64,000 bases of DNA from Monosiga brevicollis MX1 (Eukaryota; Opisthokonta; Choanoflagellata; Craspedida; Salpingoecidae). Numbering within the stretch: the first letter of the stretch is position 1; every line of letters starts with the position of its first letter. The notes below the pieces were generated by a model. It saw nothing but the letters and a program-made list of their open reading frames with translations, searched no databases and had not been told where the DNA came from. A program made the translations under genes and the position numbers. The DNA lies in NCBI RefSeq assembly GCF_000002865.3, contig NW_001865056.1, positions 62,468 through 126,467 of the forward strand, read 5' to 3'. Below, piece after piece: positions 1 through 12,054 of the stretch.

Positions 1-1783
1 TTGGAGCCCCTTGTGGAGGATGCCATCGACCAGCTAGCCGTTCTGAGTGGACTGGGTAGTCGAGCCCATGGCGCGGGTGGTGGGCCGACGCCGACCGTGT
101 TGGTGGGCGATGAGATCTCAGAGATCATCGCCCGCCAGCGCGAGCTCGAATTGGAGTATGACAAGGTTCTAGGGGTTCGGGCCCAGTTGCAGCAAGACCA
201 CAACGTTGAGCTACTGCGCGCCAATGACGATAAACTGCGTGCCATTGCCAAGGCCCTCAAGGTATATCTCTCACCCTGGTGCAGGTGCTCCACGGCACTG
301 TTGAGTGTTCGAGCCTCGCGCGTGTGAATGTGCGTGCGGGTGTGCGTGTGTCTGAACGTTTGCGACTTCTTCACCCGTTTTGCACATGCCTCGCCACCTA
401 CTTGCGCATGAAAATGGTAGCAATCGACGTCCTCTCTGTGCGCTGCGCTACGCATGACCAATGCCTCTGGCAATGCGATGGTCAAGTTTCAAAATGATCG
501 CCAGTTTGCACAGTTGGCGCTCGAGCAACTCCTCGATGGACTTCGAACTCAAGCACCCTCCTGTCAGGTAAACATCGGATTGGGCGATATACTTTTTCAG
601 GGGCTTTCAAGCTTGCGTGCCTGGGCTTCCTAGTGTTGCTTGTTTGTCTTCCCGCCTGCCCGTTGTCCTGGCTTGTGTAATCGGTGTGTGTGTGTGTGTG
701 TGTGTGGGCCTGAAACCAGACTTGCTTGCTCTTTGAAAGACCAGAGTAAGAAAAAAACAAACAAACACATGGCTTTGCATAACCAATCATTCCACGTGCG
801 TTGTAGCCTCTGGTGGATCAGATTGAAGCGGAGCGCCAAAAGCAAGCTTCAATGGCGGCGGTGATTGTACGCGAGCAGGAAGCACGGCAGCGCATCAAGA
901 CGCTGCGAGCCAGCATTGCCCAACTTAAAGAATCCCACGTGCGACAGGTTCAAGAGTATAATAGCTTAATTGCTCAGCTCAAAGACGAATGTCAAGCCAC
1001 ACGTGTGCGGCTCGGCATGGAAGCCGATTACCTTACCCGCCAATCAGACCTCCAGGTGGAAATGGCCGGCAAGAAGACGACATTGACGGTTCTTGAACTC
1101 AAGGCGCAGCTTCGCGAGCTGACCACTGCACTCGAGGAAGAGCAAGCCGTGTCTGCCGAGGTACAGAGCTTTTTGCAAAAGGCTTACAGCGATCTCAAGA
1201 ACAAGGTAGGCCAGTGCCCCTGCGTTTGTTGACTTGATGGTCAAGTTCTCATGGCCACGACCTTGGAGAACCGACGCTTCGTGTTGCTTGGCTGACAACG
1301 ACCGCATAAATCACTCCATCACCCTAGTTGCAAGATTGGACCAACAAGTCAGAAGCAGACACAGTTGCCAAGCAGGGTGAGCTTGATGATCAGCGCGCGG
1401 CACAGGCCAAGGATCTGAATAGCTTGCAGGAGCTGACCGAACGCTACAACGAGTACAACAAGATTGTGCAAAAGGATCTGCAACGAAAGGAGAAAATGCG
1501 CCTCGCGGCTGAACGGTTCGCGCCGCCATGTGCACCAGCTCAAACATTGACCTACCAGCCAGCCAAGTGCTTCAGGTTTAGCCTCACTGCCTCTTGTTAT
1601 GCGTTGCGACATCGCTGGTGAAAAACTGGCTTTCTTAGAGCTATCAAGGAGTTGGCGGCTGCGATTCGGATCCAGGCTTGGTGGCGGGGCCTGCTGGTGC
1701 GGCACAAGATGGGGCCCTACAAGGACAAGAAGAAGAGTGCCAAATCAAGCAAGAAGAAGAAGGGTGGCAAGAAGAAAAAGTAA
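1..1783 (+). CDS. DRC9/IQCG-like coiled-coil IQ-motif protein (5' end may be cut)
   Basis: Five exons fit in one frame: 1-261, 421-567, 807-1205, 1328-1515 and 1639-1783, with GT-AG introns and a TAA stop at 1781. The product is about 380 residues, nearly all heptad-rich coiled coil. It ends with an IQ motif (AAIRIQAWWRGLLVRHK) and a lysine-only tail (KKSAKSSKKKKGGKKKK). This order, long coiled coil, one C-terminal IQ motif, Lys-rich tail, is that of IQCG, the DRC9 subunit of the nexin-dynein regulatory complex of motile flagella; the IQ motif would bind calmodulin. The first visible codon is TTG, so the true start probably lies left of the window. A DRC10/IQCD-type relative is the main alternative. 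The family call rests on architecture and remembered similarity. Confidence 0.65.
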
Positions 1784-1970
1784 AATCTTTTGAAAGAATG
1801 GTCTCAGTCCTGAGGTTGGAAGCGCCCAACGAGCGCTCTCTCATCGCCCCATGGCGTGCTACTCTCGTCTTCAACTCCACGTTTCATGTTATCAATCCAT
1901 CATGTTCCCGCTCCCGCCGAAACAACGCCCATATGAGCTCACAGAACAGCCGAGAAATGAAACCAACAAC

Positions 1971-2001
<31 letters not shown>

Positions 2002-2039
2002 GGCAAAAAACCAAAAAAACTAGCCGTTACATTTCTTCT
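1784..2039. other. A-rich intergenic spacer
   Basis: Short spacer after the DRC9-like gene. It holds an A/G-rich tract (about 1965-2025, mostly AAAG and AAAAAG units). Open frames across it are low-complexity Lys/Arg translations of that tract. No gene seen. Confidence 0.6.
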
Positions 2040-3660
2040 TGCTCGACCGGGTCAAAAGCGCCGCGCGGGTGCAGAAACGACCGTGCAAAGCAGGGTCACA
2101 AAAGGGTGGCTACCGGCGGAGCGAGGACGTGTGCGCAGGGTCAGGGCAGAGTTTGCAGGATGCAACGGTCGACGCCTTGATTGTGGCCAAGGCCACCGAC
2201 CACCAGTTACGATGGGGCGGCGAGGCGAGGCACAAGGGTGGGCTTGCCGGGTGCAGAGCGCCGAGCGTGCTCGGCTCTGCGCGCTGGCCGACGCCGATCC
2301 CCAGCCTGTGCTTGGGCTATCGCGCCTCAAAATGTTGCATCAGGCTGAATTTCTGCAGGCTGGGCATGGTATGCAGATAACGTGCACCCTTTTGCCAGCA
2401 CAAGCTTTGCCGCTGCCTTACGCTTATCGCGGGTGTTTGCATCATGTGGCGCTGCGCAGGGGTTTGTCGGGCAGTCACGTGTGACCACCTGGGCCAGGTG
2501 GCGGTGCTGCGCATCGCAGAAGCTTTCTCGCAAGACGACAACGTATCAAGCCAGCGCTGGCGTGCCCAGTCCCTGGCCGGTCTGTCGATTGGAGCGACGG
2601 GCATTTGCTTGAGCCGCCCTGGGGGCCACTGGGTTCAGGGGGTTCAGGGGGCGACGGCATTGGCACTCACGTCAGATCGAGGCGGGGTGCCTCTTGATTT
2701 TGGGGTGTGTGCACCGGCTGGCCCAGCCTTGGTGGCGCCAACACAGCTTGCCGACGGCGAGGGCGATGTGTCATTGTCACAGTCCCCGGCCAAGGTAGCG
2801 GCTGTGGACATGCGTGATGGACGAGAAGTGTGGTGGGCTGCGGGGGCACACGTGTATGTGTACGACTTGCGTTCTGGCACCACGCCAGTGGCGCGGGTGC
2901 ATTGCGGTTCGACGGGCTCGGCCCGGGCCTGTGCCCGGCACCCAGATCATGCCGCGCTTGGTGCGGTGGCTACCGAGACAGGGCTGCATGTGTTGGATGC
3001 GCGCTGGCCCGAGATGCCGGTTCTTGACTTGACATGTCACGTGGCGCGCGAGTTTGAGCGCTCAAGTGGGTGCTATCGTACGACGGCGCGTGGTAGGTGC
3101 TCGATGGATGGTCACGTAGGATGATGTGGCAAGGAATGTGTGTGTGTGTGTGTGCGCCTGTGTGTGCGCGTGTTTATGCTATGCAAGGCTCACTGGTATG
3201 TCGGTTGTAGACGCCCATACTGGGGTGACCATGTTGGCGTGGGAATCGGGACGAGAGACCTTGCTATCGACCAATGGGCGCCACACGGTGTTGTGGAGTT
3301 TGCATCGAGCCACGCAAGAGCCCGAGCGCAGCGGCATTACGACAGTCCTGCCTCGAGCCCGCTTCTTTCTCCGGGATGCTTGCTCCAAAGTATGCCTGAG
3401 CTTAAATGGGCCCCTACCGTCTCCGCTGGGGCCTGACTTCCTGACCTCCTGCCTCCTCTGACTTTGGCTGGCAGATGATGGCGTTGGGGGGTGCAAACAG
3501 CCTGCAGCTAGGACGACTTGGGCAGCAAGACAAGGCCGCGCCCGCATGGTACTTGGACGCGGTACGTGTATGCCTGTTTACGGGAGGGGCTGCTGTGCAG
3601 TGGCTGCTTGTATTGTTGGGCAATCGTTGGTGCACCATGTTCTCTGACGGGGTAGGTGGT
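2040..3660 (+). CDS. putative beta-propeller (WD-like) protein, exon structure unresolved
   Basis: A long plus-strand frame from about 2470 to 3090 has coding-like composition. It contains blade-like stretches such as HVYVYDLRSGTTPVARVH and GAVATETGLHVLDARWPEMP: a hydrophobic strand followed by a loop with an Asp, as in WD40-type repeats. Downstream, about 3195-3400, another stretch (VTMLAWESGRETLLSTNGRH, then TVLWSLHR) looks like a further blade in a different frame, implying an intron near 3090-3190 that contains a GT-rich tract. Possible upstream exons at 2040-2350 and a further exon near 3475-3560 could not be joined with confidence. I do not recognise the family; a TAF1C-like or other divergent propeller protein is only a guess. 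Confidence 0.35.
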
Positions 3661-6600
3661 GTGTAGGAGGTTGGCTTGTCAGGTCTGGCACATGCAGCGT
3701 TGGCATCTCGTGGCGCTGGTCTACTCATGTGTGCGCACGGCCGCCTTTCGGCCCTTTTTAATTAGCTCAGGTCGGTTTGGTCTTGTTCAAGGGTTGGCAG
3801 CCTTTTGCAGCTTTGTGCATCAGTTGGTCGTCGGGCAGCACTTGGAGCAAGTTGCCAGCCGTCTTTCTCACGATCGCGGCTGTCGAATAGGCGGGCGTGA
3901 GCAAGAGCTGGCTAGAATCTGAAGGAGTCGAGCATGTTGGCCATCGCAGAAGGCATCAGCACATGAATTGACGTGTCATAGCCAGTGGGGGTTGAGCATG
4001 ACGACATCATGGACGAGGAGGAGCCGAGCAGGACTGGCGTTGATGAAGGTGTCTGAACCAGACATGAAGCGAAGAGGAACAGAGGAATCCAGGTCGTCGA
4101 GCAGCACCGCTGTTGTCGTGGCGGTCTGTCACGACTGATGGCCAAGCGTCGAGGGCTGGGGTCTCAGACCCGAAGCCACGGCAGCGATCGACCCAAGGCC
4201 ATAGCAGAATGCGCCGGCTTGACGTCTTAGAAGAACCGCTTGTCCAAGAAAGGGCTGAAGCTTCAAACTTCAAGCAGCTGCTCGCGCGACATCAATACTG
4301 TACTGGCATCATCAGCGCTGCCATCCCGTTCAGCGCTCATCACGTCCACTGCCATCACATCCATCACTGCCATCAGGTCCAGCGCTGCCATCACTGCCAT
4401 CACGTCCAGCGCTGCCGTCATCATCACGGCCGTGTGGCCACTGGCGCGCTCTCTCTCGACATCGAGGTTGGGGAGGCAAAGGTTGGTGGTCGTATGCGTC
4501 GGTCGTTGAATCAACAGGTGGCCATGTGAGTCCTCCTTTTGTTCAAGCATCAGAGTGGGCAAGCAGCGTGCAACAACCTAAACCCACGCTGCACCAAAGT
4601 CTGGACAAAACCCAATCCGAAACCCCACTCCCAAACGTGTGGGTGGCGCGCCTGGATGGCGTGGCTGCACGTCCGATATGGGAACAGGGACAGTCTAGCT
4701 GTCCCGCGCCAAACCCAATCAAATGTCACGATCGACTACGTGATGTGTTATGCGCATGTGAAATTGTCCCTCCGACTTGGGGGATGGGTTGGCTCGGGGT
4801 AGCGAACCACGTTGTTCAAATACCAAACGTTCCGTCGAAAGAAGAAAGAAAGAAAGAGACAACATGAATGGAGGATAGTCATCTATTCAAGCGCGTAGAC
4901 GGCAGCCTGCTGCTTCGGGTCGCGGAACGAGCGCAACTCCGAGACGCCGAGGCACCACGGGCACAAGCACACAGGACACAGGTTCACAGGTAGGTGCACG
5001 CACAAGCGCAAAGAGTCCAACAGAACACGTAAAAGACCTTTTTCCAGCTGCTGTTGGAAAAAGGAAAAAAAGGAAGAACACTTTTTTCCATCGGTTTGGG
5101 ACAGGTGGTAGGTCCCCCCCCGTATCCCCCCACTTCGCCAAGCCTCCCCCAAAGGTGCTCGTGCTTGGTGCACATGCCTTCAACGGTTAGGCGAGAGAAC
5201 CCTGGGGGCTGTTGAGCCCTTAACAGGACACTCACCATCTGTCCATTGCTAAACTTCGTTTTGGCTATGCGTATACCATTACTGCTACGCGCGTGGTGAC
5301 TTTGAGTATCTTGCTTCATGTATGTGTAAACTAAGTCTTTAAAAAAAACGACACCAAGAGAAGAAAGCAACAACCGTCTTGTCCCGCATATGCCGTTCTG
5401 GTCAGGTCGTATTCACCGCCTGTCATTCTCGACTTTCTTCAGGCACGCGACTGACTGACTAACCCCAATGGCGCACCAACGGCGCACCAACGGCGCTTGT
5501 CCCTTCCCTTGTAAGTCACACCCCTTTCGCCTTGGGTGGGGTGGAATGACATCACGTATCTTGCTTCACACATCATCACACGCGCTTCTTTGCCTCCCCA
5601 ACGTGATTGCTCACGCTGGACGTTTTGTCCCAACTTTTCTCCCTCTGTCTTTGACGCTCCTGGTTTCTCCTTGACCATGTCCATTTAGATGGCGCTCGCG
5701 CTGTGGCTGCTTGATGCGAGCCGTCTCGTCCGCTCCTGCTCCTCCTCCTCCCGGGTTTGGCCTGACTTGGTGGTGGTGGTGGGGGTGGTGGTGTATGCCA
5801 GTTGTGGCTTACTCACATGCTCTCGGCCTGAAGTTCGGTGCTTCGACTCGGCGTCGGCACCATGGCTTGCTTTGCTTTCGTGCTTTCAACCAGTGGTCTT
5901 TTTTTTTTTTGTGTGTGTGTGTGTGTTCTAATTCTGCATGCAAGGCGACTTGTCATGTGACGGGAGGCGTGGACGGCATGGCCATGTATGTATCTTGACC
6001 GCCACACCACGACGTTTGGGCTTGCAACATGATGTCACGCGACTCGTTTGTCCTTGGATTCTTGGAGGGCGGTGCAATTACCCATATACCCATACGCTAA
6101 CAAGCATATCGCCCGACTGAACCTGAACCGTAGGTGAGTATGTGTATTGTGTGTTGCACCTTTGGTGATCACCCATCAAATCCCATTTTTACCCTTACAC
6201 CCCACCTTGACCTTGTTTCATGATCTACCCCACCCCGCAAGCAACCACCAAGCCACAAATCCACAACCGTGGGAATAGAAAGGAGGGACATAACAGTTAA
6301 CCATCATGAGTGGTAGTGTCTAATTTCCTTGTAGTGTGACCTCATTTGCTTTGCTGCATTGTTGCGTCCATGCGAGTTCGCGCTGCCCATGTGGTTTGTG
6401 CCACATTCACGTTGGCAATCTACGACTGCCTCGGCAAGAAGGGACACTGACCAACGTGGCATCCTGATTCAAAACCAAATGCTCTGACTCTGACTCCTGG
6501 CACTCGAGCGACCATGCGCACGAACGTGCGTGCCTGTCCGTTGCTCGGGGCAGCCAGGGTTCAAGAGGACGCACACCACACACACACACACACACAGTTC

Positions 6601-8052
6601 TCCTCATGTATGCCACGAGTCACCCACTACAGCAGAGTGTCACACAAATGCAAATCAAGAGCAAATGCTTTGAATATTACCTGAACAATGGTCCACAGGC
6701 CTGATCTACCCCCATGTCACCTGCTTTGTTCCCACTCTTGTTATGGTGGCTGCATTGCTGTCCCCCCCCTCCACCAACAAGCCAATCTACACTTCAAAGC
6801 AGTACTGTTGGTTCGGTCACGGTCAGGTTGCTTACCTCATTGCTACTGTCGTCACCTTTTGTTCTTTCATTCTTCTTCTGCAACCCCCACTCTGGTTCTT
6901 CCACTGTTCTGGTGCCTTTCTCTTCGTGTGTGGGTCTGGGTGTGGGTCCAGTTGCGGTCGCGTTTCCGTCATTTACCCCGCTACCTTGACGGTCGTTGGC
7001 TCAGGCTTGCTTATGCTGATGACGCAGCGTCTCACCTTTGCATGCCATTTCCTTTCACCGCTTCCCACTCATCCTCGACATACTCACACCACACACACAC
7101 ACGCGTTCTGCTTTGTTTGTGTTGATCGTTGATGAGAGTTTGGTTCATTTTTCTCGATTCGTTGAATCCCATCCTTAGTTGGTGTGTGCTTTTTTTTTTT
7201 TTTTTTTTGTGCGTTTGCTTTTGCTTTGCGTCGTTGTCGGCTTGAACGTGCCATCGGGTCCCGTTTGCCGCTCGTTTGATCAGCGTCGACGACACGGCGG
7301 CACTATCCTCCTCGACTGCCCTTTACTACCCGGCTTGAACGTGGTTCTTGAACGCGGCCTTTGTCGACAGCTGACCCCCCACATTTGCACATTCCTTCGA
7401 GTGGTAAGTGTTCCATCTTCATTCCTTTTTTTTTTTTTTTTTGAGGACGCGCATGCATACGGCAGCGCCGCTCGCACACCGCCCTTCACCACCCCCGATT
7501 AATCACGCCCCGTCACTCTACACTCTATCCCTTCCTGTGTGTGTACACTTAAGCATTGGTAAAGCCTTGTTGTTGTTCTGCCCTGTTCACCCGCTGCCAT
7601 CTCCTCTATCAACGAGCCAACGAGTCCCATCATCAAACCACCACCACCACCACCACATCTTTTGTTCTATTTTTTTTGTTCTATTCCTTTTTTTTGTTCT
7701 ATTTCTTCGTTGCCCTCCCAATGCGTGGATTCCGTCCTTTGGCTCAGTATCACATTTCGGTGGCTTTGAAAAGCGTGTGGGGTTTTGGTGGATAGTGGAT
7801 GGCACCATTGGCACCATTGGCAATTCGCAACACCCATCCACCAAGCAACCCAACCCAACCGACTGGTGCCGTTGGTGCTGTCATAATGCCATGTAACCAG
7901 AACGCCGCGGAGCCACCTGTCCCTTTCAATCATGGTCTTACTTTCTCTCCTTCCTTTTGTCGTAAAAACAAGTGTGTATGTGTGTGTGTGTGTCGTGGTG
8001 CATATGCCATTTTTTTTCGACTTTTTATTCTGTTTTATGTCAGCAACACTTG
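3661..8052. other. 4.4 kb without a supportable gene
   Basis: Open frames here are short, overlap on both strands and are rich in Cys, His and Ser from repeats. The stretch holds an imperfect minisatellite (4336-4437), a poly-G/poly-T patch near 5040-5130, GT and CA tracts near 5910 and 6575, and several poly-T runs before AG (about 7190, 7430 and 7670). The last part may be 5' untranslated region and introns of the forkhead gene that follows. Small minus-strand exons near 3915-4560 or 4885-4990 cannot be excluded. Confidence 0.5.
4336..4437. repeat. CATCAC-rich imperfect minisatellite
   Basis: Units built on CCATCACTGCCATCACGTCC and CAGCGCTG recur several times. The six-frame translations are therefore low complexity (His-Cys-His runs on plus, Ala-Val-Met-Asp runs on minus). 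It looks like a tandem repeat rather than a conserved domain. Confidence 0.7.
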
Positions 8053-9332
8053 ATGGCCCAACCTCAGCCGCCGTCGCCGTCTTCACTCCCCCAAACTCCT
8101 CCCGAGGCTTTCGGGATAATCCCCCACCCACATCTCCTTCTTGGGGCATCATTCACACACACGCTCACACCCTTCGTGACTCCGTCTTTCTCTCATTTTT
8201 GTATGCTCCTTTCTTCGTATTTTTTTTCCACAGAAGAGCACAGCCTTGGCCGAGCCTGCATCATGCCGTCCTACGCCATCTGTATCAGCCTCGCCCTCGA
8301 GTGCCTGCCCAAGGCCAGCCAAGACGGCCTCTCCGCCAAGCAAATATACGCTTTTATGGAATCGTACCGCGAAGTTGTGCCGGCTTGCCAGCGGTACGCC
8401 ACAGCATCCCCGCTCGTTCGACTTGCGTTGTTCATCTTCCCAAGCACGCCACCTCACCACCACACATTGCTCTTCGGTTCCCGCTCACAGTAAGAATTGG
8501 AAGAACGGCATCCGTCATTGCCTGAGTGGCCTTCCCTGTTTCTACAAACCCGACGACAGCACCCGCTGGTTCATGCGCGAGGACCTCTTGCCCACAAAGG
8601 CCAAAAAGTCGCTCAATCGCTATCGTGAACTCCATGCCGCCACCCCCACCCGACCCGTCCAAGTACGTACCCCTCCGCCCGCATCACCTTTTGTTGATCC
8701 ATTGCGGTGGTTCCCTTTTTACCGCGCTCACCTCTCTCACTTATACCCATGTTGCTTGGTCATCAACCCCATGGTAGGATTGTGTCTATCAAGTCCTGCA
8801 CGAAATTTGCAAGCGTCGCGAACGCGGCAGCGCCAGCAAATTGCTCAACAGTCTCGCCTCAAACGCCCACTCAGAGAACAGCAACAGCCCGGCCCTCACC
8901 GCCTCACCGGCCTCGGTTTCCGCTACCTCCGCCGCCTCGGACCAACACAAGCAGCAGAAACTTGCCGCTCAATCGCAACAAATGCCTCAGCAAATGCCTC
9001 AACAGCCACAACACCCCATGATGATGAATCAACAGCAGCAACAACAACTTGCCGCCCAGATCTCAATGGCCTCGCTCGCGCAAATGCCTCCGCAAATGCA
9101 GTCCATGATGGCCCAAGCCATGCTCTCGGGCGCCGCCTCCTTCATGCCCAACGGCATGCCCCTCTATGCCTGGCCCACCATGTGCATGCCCAACGCGGGC
9201 AACCCCAAGGATGGCCAGTTTGCCATGCCCATGTCCATGGCTGGAGCCATGCCTGCCAGCTCCAGCACTGGCAATTTTCCCCCGGTCTTTATCATGCCCC
9301 AGTCCTTCATGCCCATTGTCAACAGCTCATAA
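8053..9332 (+). CDS. divergent forkhead (winged-helix) transcription factor 1
   Basis: Exons 8053 (or 8263)-8393, 8491-8662 and 8778-9332 join in phase with GT-AG introns; stop TAA at 9330. The forkhead domain begins SYAICISLALECLP, has helix 2 GLSAKQIYAFMESYREVVP, then recognition helix NWKNGIRHCLSGLPCF, then a wing with STRWFMREDLLP. This follows the FOX order (IYxFI, WxNxIRHxLS, wing Trp). The Asn of the NSIRH core is kept, but the canonical RHNLS is RHCLS. The C-terminal half is low complexity, rich in Met, Gln, Pro and Asn, like an activation or condensate-forming tail. The start is uncertain: a poly-T/CAG acceptor ends at 8233, so 8263 could lie in a second exon, while 8053 begins a Pro/Gln-rich N-terminus in the same frame. 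Presumed nuclear DNA-binding protein; targets unknown. A paralogue lies at 31833-32948 on the other strand. Confidence 0.75.
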
Positions 9333-9977
9333 CAGCTCAGACCCGCCGCTGACCTTGCGTTGGCCAGCGGTTTTTAGGCTTGGTTGTATTTTCGTGTTCT
9401 CCTTGGTCTTTGTTCGAGGCGCTTTGCTCCCCCACCCGTTTTTTTGATCCCATCTCGTCGTGCATGCACCTGCGCTTAAACGGCCCTTGGACGCCTCGAC
9501 CTTTGCGGATCGCCCTGTCCTGCGACCCGCTGTCGATTTTCGCTGCTGTTGTCATTTCTGGGCATGTGCTCTCTACAAACTCGATTGCCAGACTCGACCC
9601 AATGCGTGGCCAAGCCACGCGCCTCCCCTGTGTGTACTTGAGAGTGTTTTTGCTTTGATCGTCTTGTTTATTTTCGCTGTCCCTTCGTGTTCTAAGCGTG
9701 TGCTGCGCTCTGGCATGGCTTTGAGCCTTAGCAATGTTGTAACTGTGGTTGTCTTCCTCCCGGCTAGCTGCTCGGCGTTGTAGGTGTGTTTGTGGATTGA
9801 CTCTTTCTTCGTCTCCACCCCTTATTTCTTTCTCTTTTTTTTTTTTTTTTTTTTGAGCTTCACTTTATTTCTTCTGCTGCTTGGCGGTGCCATTGGGTGC
9901 AGAGCGCAAGGACCCGCCCATCTTGAAATTGATAACTTGATGCATCTCTTGTACTTTCCTGACTAAAATTTCGGGCC
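9333..9977. other. convergent 3' spacer
   Basis: Between the stop codons of the forkhead gene (+) and the HemW gene (-). It has T-rich runs (about 9835-9855) suited to 3' untranslated regions on both strands. No gene seen. Confidence 0.6.
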
Positions 9978-10965
9978 CTATACCAAGAGTAGCTCGGCCA
10001 CGGTTGTGCTGAGCCTGTTACAAACATCCAAGCCTTTGCCCGTGAGCCGAATGCTGGCTGGCAAATGGCCGGCTTCAGTGATGGGTTGGTTGAAGCGTGA
10101 TGCCCAGGCTGTAGGCTGGATTTTCTCAGAGTACTCGAGCAAGCCTGCCTGCGCCAATTGCTGCAGCTCCTTGCGCGCCTTGGGCTGCAAGCTGACACCA
10201 AAATGGGCGGCAACTTGGGCCAGATCAAAAGGCTCCCGCGTACGGCACAGAAAGGCCTGACCAACGAAGAAAAAGACATGCACAGTCAGGGAGTGTCGCC
10301 GAAATAGGAGCTTCACTGTGTGCCGAAAAAGTCATGTGTACATACCACGATATCCGTCACGGCCTCCTCCATTGTGCGTTTGATCAAAGCTTGATCCATG
10401 CCGTCTAGGCGCCAGCGCTGACGAAGAGTTGCCATGCAGCCATCGCCATCGCGCAGGGTAAGTAAGCATGTGTGCACTTGTTGGTACCTGGCTCAGCTGT
10501 TCAGAACAATCACAGAATTGAGATGGTGCAAAACAAGGGACCCGACCTCAATACTGGCTGGCGCTTGAAAGGCGAGGGCACTGCCAGGTACATAGATTTG
10601 GCCTGGTAACAGAGCACGAGTTGACGAGAAACCAGATCAATCGTAGAAGCTGAGTTAAAAACACATCGCGTCGCGAGGCCGGCTGCAGCCTTCAGGGAAG
10701 AAAAGAGACACCGCCGCAGGAGAAGGGGTGGGCATCTGTATACTTACTCACGGCACCAGGTCCGATGCCCAGATAGTCTGTACCACGCCAGTAGGCCATG
10801 TTGTGGCGCGAAAACATGGTTGGAGACTGGGCGTAGTTGCTAACTTCGTAGCGTTCGAGACCATGGGCACTGCAAATATCCTGTGTTGCAAAGTAGTAGT
10901 CATCTGGATCTGGAACTTTCAGGCCCAACCTGAGGGTGTCATGATAGAGTGAGCCGGGTCCTGGC

Positions 10966-11029
<64 letters not shown>

Positions 11030-12054
11030 CAAACGGACAACCTGTGGCGTCCGAGGCATGTCAACGCGCAGCTACAGACTTGGTCTGGTGGTACAAGATG
11101 GTGCCACGCTTGACGGTGAGCTCGTAGATGGACATGTGCGCAGGCTTGAGCTCGGTCAAGACATGGTCCAGGTCGGTGCACCAGTCGTCCAGCGCTTGGC
11201 CTGGAAGACCAAACATGCTGAGGCACGCGTTAGGGATGAGACGGACAAGGTTGACCCTCTATATCTCAATCCAAGCTGATTCCTTGGCGGGTGGGGCCAG
11301 GGCGACGTACAGATCCAGCGAGACACCCGTTGAACCAAAGACGTCTTGTGCCTGCTTGACAACACGCAGTGCCACTTCAGCTGAGTGCTGGCGACCAAGA
11401 GCTTGGAGCAGGGGGTCCCGTATGGCCTGAACACCAATCTATTTGGTAGTACATGAATACGGCGTCTGGTTGGAACGACAAGTGCTACAGAGACCGAAGA
11501 GAGCCAATCAAATGGGTGTGTGCGCCGGCCCCCAAGAATGCACGGACCGAGAGGCGGTTGATGCCAGCTGTTTGCCATCGAGCCAGGGTGTCACGGGTAA
11601 TGTTGTCTGGATTTGCTTCAAGGGTAATCTATGTGTGCGCCCGGACAGCGACGTGCCCGCACATGTTGAGCTCAAAGCTGGTGCACTGGATGCAAGTGAC
11701 CGGCTGATCTTGTACCTCAACAGGGTGGCTGGAAGGGGGAAACATGGTGTAGACCAGATCCACGAGACGACGCAAGAGGGAGGGGGACATGAGGGACGGG
11801 GTTCCACCACCAAAGTAGAGAGAAGTCAGCTGTCGCTGAGTGTTGGGGCTTGGCAGCTGTTGTACGAGCTGTGTCAGCTGTCGCCGATAGGCCTGCAGCA
11901 CCTCATCGTGCGTTGGGTCAGCCCCGCGACCGGCCCCACGAAACCATGCCGGCTGCTTGATGGCTGGATACTTGACAAAATCACAGTAGGTACATATTCG
12001 AGAGCAGAATGGCCAGTGCACGTACACGGCCAAGGCGCGCGCCTTGGCAGCCAT
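9978..12054 (-). CDS. RSAD1: HemW/RSAD1-type radical SAM protein
   Basis: The minus-strand exons 12054-11716, 11628-11548, 11438-11311, 11217-11080 and 10929 onward join in phase. The N-terminus has the radical-SAM cluster motif CSRICTYC (CxxxCxxC), then YFGGGTPSL, ITLEANPDN, IGVQAIRDP, MFGLPGQALDDW and RYEVSNYAQSP followed by GIGPGA, in the order found in HemW/RSAD1. An exon ending at 10346 reads QRWRLDGMDQALIKRTMEEA, and the last exon, 10256-9978, encodes the C-terminal winged-helix part (REPFDLAQVAAHFGV to TVAELLLV) and the stop. The family binds heme and a [4Fe-4S] cluster and is linked to heme delivery, in animals in mitochondria; it is related to, but distinct from, oxygen-independent coproporphyrinogen oxidase. 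Exons between about 10350 and 10780 are not fully resolved. Divergent from the NMNAT gene. Confidence 0.9.
10970..11025. repeat. (GT)n microsatellite in a HemW intron
   Basis: About 28 uninterrupted GT/TG units inside the intron between the exon ending at 11080 and the exon starting at 10929 of the minus-strand gene. Confidence 0.95.

Noticed and set aside
2052-2330. Minus-strand Arg/Ser-rich frame
   Set aside because: Antisense to the propeller-like gene region, no motif; GC-rich sequence opens frames on both strands.
4883-5183. A possible minus-strand terminal exon ending ELRSFRDPKQQAAVYALE
   Set aside because: Coding-like for about 20 residues, but no upstream exons or family could be found.
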